From Deinandra increscens subsp. villosa (Eukaryota; Streptophyta; Magnoliopsida; Asterales; Asteraceae), in NCBI GenBank assembly GCA_039602395.1, contig JBCNJP010000010.1, positions 31,599,409-31,663,408 on the forward strand: 64,000 nucleotides of DNA, in the 5' to 3' direction. The number at the start of each line of letters is the position of its first letter. The stretch's first letter is position 1. The position numbers were made by a program, and so were the translations under genes. Below, piece by piece: positions 33,087 through 44,829 of the stretch. The notes under the pieces are model-generated. The model was given only the letters and a program-made list of their open reading frames with translations, did not search any database and was not told where the DNA came from.

Positions 33087-35178
33087 CTCAGGACGGAGAC
33101 ACTTTAGTGGTTACCTTGTCGGCGTCCATCCCCGTCTCGCCCGACTGTGAGCCCTCGTTTTGACCTTACCGCTCCTCACCTAACGGACCTCTCCACATGT
33201 ATACTCCTAGGAAATCCATCCTGCGTAGCCGATAGCGTGTTCCCGGCCCATTTGCTGAGTCTGAGCCGACCCGTAAATGGTCCCTCTCCCCAAAGCCTGA
33301 TGAGCTACCCACTGACCCAGAGATGATGCCACCCAAGAAGAGGGTGAATTTTGCCGACAACACCTTTGAGTTCGGAGAGTCATCTACTGCTACCGAGGAC
33401 CAGGATGTGCCACCGACACCTCATACCCCAGGTAGCTCTGTTGCATTCGATGCACCCCTGTCCTTTCTGGAATACATGTTGAGTCTCTTGTTTCTTCCCT
33501 CTTTGCTTGCATCGCCTGCCGTGACGATGAGATCCGTCAGCTTCACGCCAACATTCGTAGCCTTGCTCCACCAGCCACTATCACTGCCATTGACACCCGC
33601 CTTGCTGTCCTGGAGGCCCGTGTGACTTCTCAGGACCAGGCACTCGATACCCTGCATATTCACTTGTCTGACGCCTATGGAGTCGCCGGTGAGGCCAACC
33701 AAGCAATCCGAGCTCTCGCAGCTACTACCCCTTCAGCGGAGGACTTCGCCGGCATTATCCGTCTGTTGCTATCAGTGATTTTCCAGATCCGTGACATCCT
33801 CGACATCATTGATCGAGCACCGTTTCATTAGATGTCACACCCTCAAATTTCCACATGCGGGGTTTATACCATGAGGTGTGTGACAAACCAGGATCCGAGT
33901 CATTAGTCATACCAAACCAAGCAAAAACAGTTTTAGAGAAATGCGGAAGCATAAGTAAAAGCAATAATAATGTTGCACAAAACACCCGCTAAACCCAAAT
34001 AAAAAACAATAATAAAAAAAATAAACTAACGGATTTTTAAAATGTGTTGTAGACCCAATGCAAACCATGCGTCCTAATTATGCTCTAGACCTAGATACCT
34101 GTGAAAGACATGTTATGTGGGTTAGCGTAACGGCTGGTGAGTTCATAAATATCAACACAAGAAAGAGTAAATGTTTGCTGTAAGGATGTTTGTACCATAA
34201 ATGTTTGTAAGATGTTTGTACCATGGTAATCATAATTGTATTTGTAGCTAGCTAGGCCAATATTGTTATCACTATGTGGTTCGCAACTGAAGCGAGACGG
34301 TTTGTGTTTGTAATGCCTTTCCACCATCGTCTAACACGGACAATGATGATACTGTCTAGGCTAATGTTACACCCGTTCGACATCCAGTCGAGTTAGAGCG
34401 ACTAACGCGGGTGGGGTTTGTCAAACTCAGTAGTACTACTCAATATTACCTCGCTTTCTCATAAATTAACAGTTCGAAAATGTAAGGACTTGCATAGGAC
34501 TTGCAGTACGTGTTATGTTCGCACATACGTGATCAGCTATACAATTATCTTACCAGAACTATTTGTAGCATGCTTTTCTCTCTCAATGAGATACTTAGAG
34601 AGAAAATGTTAGAGAACTCACCTTAGAGAGCTCGGCAAGAAAGTTATATGAAAGTGTTGATGAATTCCTAAGAATCACCTATATGTTTGTAACTGTGTAA
34701 GACTACAGTGTATGAATAACGAGACTGACTCAATCGACCCTGACGAAACGTTGGTGACTTGTGAACTGTTGTGTTTGTTTGTTTGTTTGAACTTTCCAAT
34801 TTTGGAAAGGTTATATTTTATGGAAGTTTCCACATATAGCAAAATTCATAAAAATATTAAGCAACAAGCAAGCACACGTTAATTGTTTCTAGCATGCATC
34901 CTAGTCGTTTCAAAGCGATAACAAGAAGCGCTTACAATTTCTACGTTTAAGCATGCTTGGTAACAAAGTTTCGATAATAATCATGCGAGCCAAGTACACA
35001 CGTTATCAAATTTTAAATCACGCCAATACTATATTTCATCAATTATGTTTAGATTCCTGTCCAAAAGTGATAGATGGGCACAAAATATTTTAATAATCTA
35101 CTTTATTAACAAGATCTCTAAGACCACAAGCTATACGAAGTTATGTCATTAACATGCAAGATACATTATGGTCTCATT

Positions 35179-35509
35179 TAAACAAAGTATATATATAATT
35201 ACAATTTATACAAGTTTAGTTATATAAATTGTGTGTCATGAGTTTCACCAATTTCTTGACACTTTTCATTGTACACGATTCCTAAGCTTTTCAACAAAAT
35301 CATTTAATGCTATATCAACCAACAATGGCAACAAGAAGAAAAAAACAAAGTATATATATAATTACAATTTATACAAGTTTAGTTATATAAATTGTGTGTC
35401 ATGAGTTTCACCAATTTCTTGACACTTTTCATTGTACACGTTTCCTAAGCTTTTCAACAAAATCATTTAATGATATATCAACCAACAATGGCAACAAGAA
35501 GAAAAAAAC
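35179..35509. repeat. 163 bp tandem duplication in the solo LTR
   Basis: Two nearly identical units, starting at about 35180 and 35343, each running from CAAAGTATATATATAATTAC through TTTCACCAATTTCTTGACAC to GGCAACAAGAAGAAAAAAAC. Confidence 0.85.
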
Positions 35510-35524
35510 ATATAAAAGCCAAAA

Positions 35525-35602
35525 CTGTAAGGCGCAAGGTTTGAACCTGCGTCACCCTGGTCTCCACAGAAGGGCGCTGAACACTAGGCCAGTTCTATTT
35601 TT
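35525..35602 (-). other. tRNA-like (A box / B box) segment in the solo LTR
   Basis: The minus strand reads TGGCCTAGTGTTCAGCGC, an A-box-like D-arm, then about 35 bases later GGTTCAAACC, a B-box-like T-loop. No good acceptor or anticodon stem forms, so it is not a working tRNA. A tRNA-derived SINE head or chance is possible. Confidence 0.35.
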
Positions 35603-36683
35603 TGTGAAATGTCCAGGTCGCAGTTTATTTAAGATCTTCAGCATTGGTAATTATTTAACAATATTTTAACGTCTACTTCAATAATTACGGCACCTATAAA
35701 TCCTTTTTATCGAATGAATACATAGAGCAGAAAATTAGAGGTTTGTGAATATGTGGAGCGACGCAATAAAAGTACGATTTATAAATGGGGCGGCACAACA
35801 AAAACATTCCGATTTATAAACTAAGATTTTGACATGAACGACCTGCTATTTCCTATCGGTTCCTAATATAGTCCACCATTACAAAACAGTTTAAGATCAT
35901 CAGTTTTCACCCAGAATACAAGGTCAAGCATGTACGAAATTTGGATGCCAAGTTTATCATCAACAAAAATAATAAAATAAAAGCACGTACAATAATAAGA
36001 ACCATAGTCGAGAACCGATCGGGTTTTCAAACAAAACCGGGAGGGAGGGTTACCTTCGGTTTTTGCGATTAACGTTTCTTCTCGACGTTAGTTTGATGCA
36101 GCGGTGCTGTGCAGTCCCTTCGTGACCTTGCTCTCCACGACAGCCGGTAGAAGTCTTATTGATCGGAGAAATCAGAGAGGAAAGGGACGGTAGCTATGAT
36201 GTTGGGATTGTGAAAAAGAGTTGGAGAGGAAATCACGGTTTTAAGGGGGGACTTGGGGGAGGTTTAGGAGTTTGTTAAATTTCTAAATTGATAAGGGTTA
36301 TCAACAATTCAAAATCCCCTTTTTATTTTTATTTTATTTATTTATTTATTTTATCTTTAATAATTAACGGGTTCATGGCTTACCTAGGGATACCCAATGA
36401 CGTATAATTAACATGGTTTTTATACTCACATACAATCATGTTGTCATAAATTGTAAATAATTTACGTTCATAGGATTAAATTTTATTAATTTGTCACCCA
36501 ACGATCGGGACCGACTCAACACGTGTGTGAATGTTCACAAATCAAATGTCACATCTTATAGACCCTACTAAATGTTGCATGCACATATATTTGATATAAA
36601 TAGTTGTTCATGTTCGTGTTTGTCCGGAAAAATCACCTGAAATTGTCGGGTGTCACATTAGAGTTGGTATCTTATGGAGTGAG

Positions 36684-37537
36684 TAGGGATGAGCAGAAAA
36701 TCGGGAAATCCGACTTTTCCCGATTCCCGAACCGATTTTCAGCATATCCCGAACCGAGTTTATAGGCCCGAGTTCTAGGGTCGGTCTCCAGGTTTTTATG
36801 TTTTCGGGATTCGGTCTCGAGTCGGGTAATTTCCGTCGGGATCGGGAAACCAAAAAAACCGAACGAGGCAATTAACGATCATGTCTGATATTAATTCTTT
36901 TCTTTTAACCCACAGCATATCTCATGATATTAAATATTTTTTTTTAGTTTTAGCCCACAAACAATCGATTTTTTTTATCTTGAGGCAATCAAAAGATTCA
37001 TATATCTATCTTGAGGCATTGAAAAGAATCATATAACCTTATGAAAGAAATATATTACAAGTTGAATTAGAAAAAGCTAAAAGCTATTATATTATTAAAA
37101 CAGATAATATAAAACAATTTGCCATGCTTTTACTTTGAAATGTGTCTAGAATATCAATTTTTCCTTAGGTATATAAAGACAACGAAACTATCCCACCTCC
37201 GATTATGTTACTATGTTGATAACCATATTCGGGAAAAATAACTATGCAGGCCCATATTTGATAACCATTTCTCCGATTATGTTACTATGTTGATAACCAT
37301 ATTCGGGAAAAATAACTATGCAGGCCCATATTTGATAACCATTTTAATTGAATGCTGGACCTATAATCTCGGTCTCGGGAAATCCCATATTCCCGCTAAG
37401 CCCGATCAGGCCCGAGACCGGTACCCGAGTTTAGTTTATAGGGTCGGGATTCGGTCAACATTTTTGGAATTCTCGGGATTCGGGACGGGTCGGGAAAAGA
37501 GGATTTCGGGTCGGGATCCCGACTTTGAGCACCCCTA
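36684..37537. mobile_element. Non-autonomous hAT-type element (854 bp)
   Basis: Ends TAGGGATGAGCA and TTGAGCACCCCTA, flanked by GGAGTGAG and GGAGTGAC, an 8 bp target duplication with one mismatch. The subterminal CGGGA/TCCCG words are clustered as in the element at 32061, so both look like one hAT group. The mismatched duplication suggests it is older. Confidence 0.8.
37201..37348. repeat. 74 bp tandem duplication inside the hAT element
   Basis: Two copies of a 74 bp unit starting GATTATGTTACTATGTTGAT, at 37201 and 37275. The 83-codon frame here is a by-product. Confidence 0.9.
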
Positions 37538-37565
37538 GGAGTGACTGTTACTCTTGTATGGTATT

Positions 37566-39722
37566 TGTAACACCCCACCCATAACCTCAACCAGATTGTC
37601 GTTTCAAAAATACGGGTTTTAAAATTTCATTACTTAACTTGGCATACGAGCTATAATCACAATAATTATCCAAAAGATTTATACGTTACTTCATAAAATA
37701 TCAGAGTATGCATTTACATTCATAAACATCGATAGGTTAACCACACGTTGAAAAATTTCCCCAAAAGTTCGATGTTCGAATCCAAAAGCTCCATGCTCGA
37801 TCCCCACCCGTCATTTCGACTTACTACCTGTCACCAATACTAGTAACACGTTAGTACTGATAACAAGACACCCCAACAATTGAAACCATACAACAAATAA
37901 TAGAAAACAGCCAAAAACCCGTATTAAAAAAACTGGCCTGCGTATGATACGCGCTGCTGCGTATCATTTGAAAACTGGGCTTGCGTATGATACGCGCTGC
38001 TGCGTATCATACGCCCCTCTGCCTTCAAATCAGGCGTACGACCCTGCGTAGTCAGTACCTGGTGCGTAGGAGTATTCCAGGGCTGCGTATGATACGCCCA
38101 CCTGCGTATCATACGCACCTCGCTGTTCCATTTTGATTTTTGCGCATTCTTTACAGCTCAAAATTCTAAGATAAACTATACATACCTGCTCACGAATCCC
38201 CCTTACCCATTTACAGCCCATAAGTCATCAATGTTCACGAAACGGGTCAAATTGTCAAGTCTATCAACCCAACCCGTTTGACCCGTGCTAATTCTTACTT
38301 CCAACTAATTAGTAATTCAAATTAGACATCTTTACACACAAGTAATACTCATGTGTGGCTACACTACTCAAATACACGTATAAGCACACCTTACAATTTA
38401 ACCAACTAAACATGAAGTTAGTTAGTTTCACCCTTCTCTTGACACAAATTCCCTTGTATCAAGTTAACACACTCACCCGAAGGTGCAATCACTGCTTTTG
38501 GTTATTGCTAACCCCTCCTGGTCCAAGATCACGCGGACCTTCCCACAATCACACCTAACCCATTCGGGTTCATTCTCCTCTATCACACTTGGGACCATTA
38601 CTCTAATGGCACCCTTATTTCATCAAGAACATAACCACAACATGACACTTTCATGCCATTCAATCAATTTAAGCTATTATTACTACTCAAACATGATACA
38701 CATACATTCTACGCATTCAATTATCTACCCGTGTTACCTTTAAGCTTTATTCTTGCCTTCACGTTGGTGACTTATAGTTCCACCCGCTTCACCTACATTC
38801 ATTACATTGTTTAGTTTACCATTGTATACTCATGGATCTCACAATTATCATACCAATCACCTAAACAACTCATGAAATCAGCATACACACAAATTCATTC
38901 TCATTCAAGCATTTCATCAAACACCTTATGTTCATAAATGGTGTTCTAAATGTTTAGAAGCTTACATGTTGCCATTCCACCCATAGATTAATACATATCA
39001 TAAAATTCAGCTTTTACAGCAAATCTAATACTTCCAACAAGTCTATTAACTTACATGGACCACAATTAACCAACCCAAATCTCCCATTCACCATGGGTTT
39101 CGAATTCTATAGGGTGGGGCTTCACCCAACCTAATTTCTACTAAACATGCATACAATCAATCATGCAAGATGGAATTAAGCATCAACTTAACTCACAAAC
39201 ACATTTACCACAGATTTCATGCAACAATTTGACCTTAGATTCAAATCCATAAAATCACCTACATCTAGAATCCACTTACTTGGTCAAGAACTCAAGAAAT
39301 AAAGATGGAATTGAGGTATAGGGGACCTCCTAAACCCGAATTCAGCTTCCTCCTTCCTAGTTAGCCCCTCCGTCACCTTCAATTTGGAGATTCTTCAAGA
39401 ACTAGGGCTTTACCCCCTCCCTCACTCTCTCTGTCGCGACTTCTAAGTCTGGGGGAATCCCAGACTTGTTTTCTCCTATTAAATTTTCAGCTATGGTCCC
39501 TCTAATATCATGTTTTATAAAATTTAGCCAAAACCCTCATTTACACAATTAATCCTCCAACTTTCCTTTAGTTTTAACATCTATTAGTAAAGTTAACTTT
39601 TTAACTAAGAATCCCCATTAAATAACCCGGTTAACCTTCTAAAACCGCTTATTACTCTAAACCCCAAGTAAATCATAAGTAGAATTAAAAACCCAATTTA
39701 TTACGAAACTCGGGATGTTACA
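37566..39722 (-). repeat. G2 3' LTR (2,157 bp)
   Basis: TGTAACACCCCACCC to CTCGGGATGTTACA on the plus strand. It is the partner of 50870-53044. It includes six copies of the palindromic GCGTATGATACGC/GCGTATCATACGC word between 37938 and 38118, mirrored in the other LTR. Confidence 0.95.
37938..38122. repeat. GCGTATGATACGC palindrome cluster in the G2 LTR
   Basis: Six whole or partial copies of GCGTAT-N-ATACGC, a palindrome around one base, arranged as close pairs. The same set is in the other LTR at about 51245-51425. Confidence 0.85.
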
Positions 39723-40637
39723 ACTCCACCCCCCTTAAAGGGAGTTTCGTCCCCGAAACTAGAAATACATACTGGAACAAGTAAGGGTAGTATCTCCGCA
39801 TCTCTTCCTCGGACTCCCACGTGGTATCCGATCCCTTCCTATGATCCCATTTCACCTTTACTTGGTCAAATTCTCTGTTTCTTAGCCGCTTAGTCTTGCA
39901 GTCAAGAATTTCAATCGGTCTTTCCACATAATTCAGCTTGTCATCAATTACGATGTCATCCAAAGGCACATAGGCAGCCTCGTCAGCTAAGCATTTTCTC
40001 AGATTAGCCACGTGGAATGTATTATGTATTCCACTCAATTCTTCAGGTAACTCCAATTGGTAAGCATTTTGACCCACTTTAGCAAGGATTTTAAAAGGCT
40101 CGATGAATCGAGGGCTTAATTTTCCCCTCTTTCGGAATCTAATTACTCCTTTCCACGGTGTCACTTTTAGCAGCACATGGTCTCCCTCTCTAAATTCAAT
40201 ATCTCTACGCCTCTTATCTGCATACGATTTCTGCCGATCCTGGGCGGCCTTTAAACGCGCCCTAACGATGTGAATCTTCTCAGTAGTAGCCTTGACCACA
40301 TCCTTATGGGCCAACTCCCTTTGACCCACTTCACCCCAACACAACGGTGTTCTACACTTCCGCCCATAAAGGGCCTCATATGGGGACATTCTAATACTAG
40401 CATGATAGCTATTATTGTACGAGAATTCCACCAAGGGTAAATGAGTGTCCCAACTTCCTCCAAAATCCAACACACACGCTCGCAGCATATCCTCGAGCGT
40501 TTGGATTGTCCTCTCGCTTTGCCCATCGGTTTGAGGATGGTATGCGGTACTAAACAGTAACCGAGTACCCATACATTCCTGAAATTCCCGCCAGAATTTA
40601 GACGTAAATCGGGTGTCCCTATCCGACACGATTGACA
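39718..40637 (-). pseudogene. G2 integrase C-terminal part with chromodomain
   Basis: The minus-strand frame resumes at VSIVSDRDTRFTSKFW. It continues through the HPQTDGQSERT block, YGRKCRTPLCWGEVG, the basic tail (GDHVLLKVTPWKG, RGKLSPRFIEPFKI) and a chromodomain-like end (PIEILDCKTKRLRNRE, VKVKWDHRKGSDTTWESE, YPYLFQ). The first ten residues of the open frame (before VSIVSDRD) are translated inverted-duplication sequence, not integrase. About seven codons are missing at the break relative to R1 and F. Confidence 0.9.
39725..39742 (-). promoter_or_regulatory. G2 polypurine tract
   Basis: The element strand reads TTTAAGGGGGGTGGAG, two bases before the 3' LTR. It primes plus-strand synthesis. 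Confidence 0.75.
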
Positions 40638-41012
40638 CCTTGTGGATCATAAACCCAATAGTAAACCCAAACCCAATCATAAACTAGCCTAAATACAATA
40701 GCAAACTAGCCTATGATTCTAATTAAACCCTCTAAGCCCAGCCCAACTTATTTAATATTACAAGCCTCATAATCTAGCCTCTACAATTATCATCCGGGCA
40801 AGGCTAATGTGGTGGCGGATGCCTTAAGCAGAAAAGGAGACTATGCTCCTATTAAGGTGAAATCGATGAAGCTGGTTATAACCTCAAGTATTCTTGATTC
40901 AATCAAGAAAGCACAAGAGGAAGCAGTGAAAGAAGAAAATTGGAAGAAAGAGCGGATAAAGGGGGCGGTGAAAGACTTGGTCCACGAGGACAATGGTCTT
41001 AAATATCGATTT
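40638..41012 (+). repeat. 375 bp inverted duplication spanning a copia/gypsy junction
   Basis: This segment is the reverse complement of 41427-41801. It copies the first 148 bases of the copia 5' LTR and the adjoining 227 bases of G2 (ADALSRKGDYAPIK region), now reading on the plus strand. It sits inside the integrase, replacing about 20 bases. Because it includes the copia/G2 junction it arose after the copia insertion. The only difference I noticed is one T/C next to the junction. The plus-strand frame at 40809-41051 comes from this copy. Confidence 0.9.
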
Positions 41013-41653
41013 AATCTCTTCCACATAGACATTCGCCATTCCCTCGGATGAATACGACTCACTAATAGGCAAGAAGTGTGCACTTTTAGTAAGTCGATCC
41101 ACAATCACCCAAATAGCATCGAAATTTCTCCTCGTTTTTGGTAACTTTGTGAGCAAATCCATCGTAATATGCTCCCATTTCCACACCGGTATCTCGAGTG
41201 GTTGCAGCTTACCATACGGCTTCTGGTGTTCAGTTTTGACTTGAAGGCAAGTCAAACATTTCTCCACATATTTTACTATATCCCGCTTCATGCCCGGCCA
41301 CCAATACTCACGTTTTAGATCATGGTACATTTTCGTAGCTCCCGGATGGACTGAGTACCATGACTTATGAGCCTCATCTAAGAGCAACTCTTTCACCCCG
41401 CAAGTGTTAGGAATCCATATTCGTCCAAATCGATATTTAAGACCATTGTCCTCGTGGACCAAGTCTTTCACCGCCCCCTTTATCCGCTCTTTCTTCCAAT
41501 TTTCTTCTTTCACTGCTTCCTCTTGTGCTTTCTTGATTGAATCAAGAATACTTGAGGTTATAACCAGCTTCATCGATTTCACCTTAATAGGAGCATAGTC
41601 TCCTTTTCTGCTTAAGGCATCCGCCACCACATTAGCCTTGCCCAGATGATAAT
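41013..41653 (-). pseudogene. G2 RNase H end and integrase N-terminal part
   Basis: The minus-strand frame begins at the copia junction (GKANVVADALSRKGD). It contains the integrase zinc region (EAHKSWYSVHPG, CLTCLQVKTEHQKP) and core start (WKWEHITMDLLTKLPKT, WVIVDRLTKSAHFLP). It ends as integrase at VYVEEI. Residues after that are translated inverted-duplication DNA. With 39718-40637 it makes most of an integrase, split by the 375 bp inverted piece. Confidence 0.9.
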
Positions 41654-42073
41654 TGTAGAGGCTAGATTATGAGGCTTGTAATATTAAATAAGTTGGGCTG
41701 GGCTTAGAGGGTTTAATTAGAATCATAGGCTAGTTTGCTATTGTATTTAGGCTAGTTTATGATTGGGTTTGGGTTTACTATTGGGTTTATGATCCACAAG
41801 GGGCCCAATAGTAAACCCATTAGGGATCCTATATAAACCCCATGTGGTTCTCCTTTGTAGGGCTGCTGGTTTACGATTGAGTGAAGAGCCAAGGAGGTTT
41901 ACGATTTGTGTTTTGTACCCGACAAGTTTACTTGTGTGCAAGATCAAGCTTTTATCGATTATTCATCGTTTTCTTGTGTTCTCTTCTACTTTCTTCTTGA
42001 ATCAATCACTTACGAGGATTCCGCACTCGTTTGTGATTAAAATATCGTGATTAGTTGTTGTTTCGGACCTACA
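41654..42073 (+). repeat. Copia 5' LTR (420 bp)
   Basis: TGTAGAGGCTAGATTATGAG to TTTCGGACCTACA. The PBS follows directly. Confidence 0.95.
41830..41837 (+). promoter_or_regulatory. TATA box in the copia 5' LTR
   Basis: TATATAAA in the middle of the LTR, the likely core promoter. The R region would start some 30 bases downstream. It is identical in the 3' LTR at 47457-47464. Confidence 0.65.
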
Positions 42074-42090
42074 ATTGGTATCAGAGCCAA
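42074..42090 (+). promoter_or_regulatory. Copia primer binding site
   Basis: ATTGGTATCAGAGCC right after the LTR, complementary to initiator methionine tRNA. Confidence 0.9.
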
Positions 42091-42882
42091 GAATCTTAGA
42101 TTTGAGGCTCACACGATATTGATTCAAGCAGTTTTCTGGGTTAAAGTGCTGGTTTTTGAAGATTTGAAGGTTTTCTGGGTGTTTACGACATTTGCTGCTG
42201 CTGTTCTTCGAGTTTTTGGAGTTTACGATAGGGTTTTCTGGGTTTCTTCGGTGATTACGACCTTATCAGTTGAAGATCTTCATCATTCTGGTGTTTACGA
42301 CATCAAGATTCGATTTTTTTCGAGTTTACGACCCGGCAAATCGTGTTTACGATTGTACTTTCATCGGAATCGACGTTTACGACTTTGCAGGATCGGCAAC
42401 GGAGTTTACGACAATATCTGATCGGAAACAGGAGTTTACGACTTTCGGGATCGTAATCAGTCTATCGTAATCGCGTTTACGATTCCTTGAGGCGGTTTAA
42501 GTGTTTACGATCAGGAGATTACGACCAGCTGTTTTGTCTCAATCGTAAACGGGTGTTTACGATCGGAAACATTGTTTACGATCGGAAACAGGGTTTTGCG
42601 GCAAAAAGTCACTTTTTCACACTTTTACGGAAACGGGCGTAACTTTTGACTCGTTTGGAGTTAGAAGCTCAAATTAGAACACGACGTTCGTGACACCGAG
42701 CCCCAAAATTACCCCGGACTAACGTCCAGGGGGGCTCGTTTGGACCCCCAAATTCCACTCCGAAGGCCTCCGTTTTTCAGTTTTGAGTTTTTGACACTAT
42801 TCTTTGAATAGTACTTTCGCCGTTTTTGCCGTTTTTGCAGATTTTCCAAGATTATCAGAAGTTGCATACCTAAAGAAAGAAA
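42091..42882 (+). repeat. Copia leader with repeated TTTACGA word
   Basis: Between the PBS and gag, TTTACGA recurs about a dozen times (42180-42575), usually as GTTTACGAC or GTTTACGAT, plus two ATTACGA variants. Two more lie in the LTR (about 41870 and 41899). Spacing is irregular, from 16 to 60 bases. The three frames here (42047-42470) are by-products of the repeat. Confidence 0.8.
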
Positions 42883-44829
42883 ATGAGTTCAGTGGTTGAA
42901 GAAAAGAATATGGTTGAGGACATGGATGATTTCGCATCTGAAGTTGACAATACTGAGATATGCCCCAATCCTACTTGTGCTCGTATAATTCCTGGACTTA
43001 GGCAAATCTGTAAAAATTTTCTGTCAGAATTGTTTGAGACAAAATGCGAGAGGAGTTCATTCAAGGGTAGATGGCAAAAGAATGAAGAGAAGGTAAAAGC
43101 TCAGAAACTAGACATTGTGAAATATCGGAAGCTAGCAACTGAGAACGCTTATCTGTATGACAACGCTAAGTTAGAAATAGCTGAGCTTAGTAAGCAGATA
43201 GATGACCTTAAGCATAAAAACAATGAGTTGCAGGTTAAGCTTGATATGAATCAAATGAGAAGCAAAAGAATGCTTGATGCTGGAAAGGAATTGTCACTTG
43301 CTGTTGTAACTGGCCAAGTTGGGAAAGATAGAACGGGGTTTGGGTCAGAAAAGTCTGATAAGTCTCTATCTGCGAACAACATTATTCCTCCACCAGTTCC
43401 CAGAGACATTATAGGAATACTTCTTAGTGAGGAACAGGTTGAATGAACCAAGTCTGATTATAAAGAAGCTGCTCCTCCTATTGATAGTGTCTTAGTTGGA
43501 ACTACACCATTGACCCAAGAGGAAATAGACAACGAGGAAAACATGACATATGGTGAAGGGAGAATAGAGGATGTATCAAGAGATGATGCTGAGTGCCAGG
43601 AATATAACAGATGTCATGGCTCCAAGTCTGATGATGCTGGGATAGAGTTGAAACCATACCCTAAAATTGAAACCCCATGCTTCAAAGTAATCGACGAAGT
43701 CAAAAGGGAAAAAGTGATCTTGACAACACGGCCTGAGGGGAAGATCTTTATGACATCTGGATCCATGTTTGACCAAGAACCAGATGTTGGGTATGACTTA
43801 CCATCCTTCTCCTCCAAGTTCAAGGGAATAACTGATGCAGTGATCGATGAAGCTAAAGTTGAGAGGCCAAAGATCACCATCAAGCATACGAGTGTGAAGC
43901 AAACAACTATGGTGAAGAATGATAAGATGAAAAGTGTGGCCGTGTCTCCCATTTCTTCAGTTGGTTCATGCAGTTGTAAGTGCAGTTGCAAGAATGGTGC
44001 TTCTTCATCAGGAAATCCAGAGAGCACAAAGACGATGAGGACAGGTTCAACACAGGCTTCGAGGATCCAGCAGAAAGTCAAATCTGGAGTTGCAAACAAA
44101 GCAAAGAAGCAGGCACAAGGCAAACCAGCTCCATATATGCCACCAAAGACAAATGGGTACACGTCTGACTTCTATCGAAAGAAGCAAACTAGCTTTAATT
44201 GTGGCATTGCTGGTCATATTGCTAGAAACTGTCTTTATCGCGCCTATAAACCCTATTATCCGACAACTCAAAGGGTTTCATCTCAGGAGTCTGTGAAGTC
44301 TAAGCCAATGATGGTGCAAACACCTAAGGCAATGAAGACTGTTACTCCTAAGGTTAAACCCTCTGATCAACATTGGGGTGCTGCCAAAGCTGAAAGAAAA
44401 TCTTTAAATCAAAAGAACAGCTTTCCAAGTTACCAAAATTTCCAAAAACAGGTGAAGACACAGTTTTCAAAACAACCAAAGTCTGAAAAACCCAAGGTTA
44501 CCCCTCCCAAGGTAACTAAAAATGTTTTGAAAAATGCTTCTAAAATGCAGAAGGTTGAAATACCTAAAGTCACAACTCCAAAGGTGACTAAAACAAAAAC
44601 TGTTTTGAAAAATAAATCTAAAACGAAGAAGGTTGAAATACCTAAAGTCACAACTCCAAAAGTGACTAAAACAAATGTTAAATCACTTGGAACTTGGAAA
44701 CCAAAAATCAAGGCAGTTCCATCCCAACTTCCTGATTTTTCAAAGGGGATGTTCTTACAAGAGGTATCTTTCATTGATTCCTCAGGTGTACCCAGAAAAA
44801 CAATGGCCTGGGTACCAATGGCTAACTAA
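42883..44829 (+). pseudogene. Copia gag-like protein with one in-frame stop
   Basis: A single frame of 649 codons broken only by TGA at 43444-43446. The N-terminal part is acidic with a coiled coil (LEIAELSKQIDDLKHKNNEL). Near residue 440 is FNCGIAGHIARNC, a CCHC knuckle whose first Cys is lost (SFNC in place of CxxC). Then follows a Lys-rich tail with a 26-residue repeat (KVEIPKVTTPKVTKT twice, 78 bp period at 44551 and 44629). The end, KTMAWVPMAN, resembles the gag/protease border of SIRE-type copia elements, but a stop follows and no protease does. The start is the ATG after a short leader. Confidence 0.8.

Larger units (their letters stand above)
31817..33831 (+). pseudogene. G0 extra ORF upstream of gag, interrupted by hAT element
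   Basis: The first part (31818-32060) is acidic (SSDSETETYVDLEQP, DSEPEEGSAPDEDPEED). It follows a splice-acceptor-like TTTGTCGCAG, as in R1. After the hAT insertion the frame resumes at 33087 with stops near 33162 and 33231, a Pro/basic middle (PPKKRVNFADNTFEFGESS), a frameshift near 33480, and a C-terminal helical stretch (TRLAVLEARVTSQDQALDTL) followed by a hydrophobic segment (FAGIIRLLLSVIFQIRDIL). The domain order (acidic, basic, coiled coil, hydrophobic end) is that of the R1 ORF at 12224-12996. Function unknown. Confidence 0.6.
33833..36657 (-). mobile_element. Solo LTR of the R1-type gypsy family (2,825 bp)
   Basis: It runs from TGTCACACCCTCAAATTTCC to GTCGGGTGTCACA on the plus strand, with TTAGA at 33828-33832 and again at 36658-36662. 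Stretches near 34400 (GCGACTAACGCGGG, TTTGTCAAACTC) match the R1 5' LTR in the same orientation, so the family and strand are clear. With no internal sequence, unequal recombination between two LTRs is the likely origin. Confidence 0.85.

Noticed and set aside
35525..35602. Functional tRNA gene
   Set aside because: Only A- and B-box-like words are present. The acceptor and anticodon stems do not form.
33833..36657. DNA transposon with TGTCACA ends
   Set aside because: The 5 bp TTAGA duplication and the match to the R1 LTR identify it as a solo LTR.
40809..41051. Plus-strand 80-codon frame MVADALSRKGD as a separate gypsy element
   Set aside because: It is the inverted duplicate of G2 sequence at 41427-41653, not an independent element.
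42047..42470. 124- and 66-codon frames in the copia leader
   Set aside because: Produced by the TTTACGA repeats; they overlap the untranslated leader and have no domain.
43614..44162. 182-codon minus-strand frame
   Set aside because: Antisense shadow of the copia gag frame.
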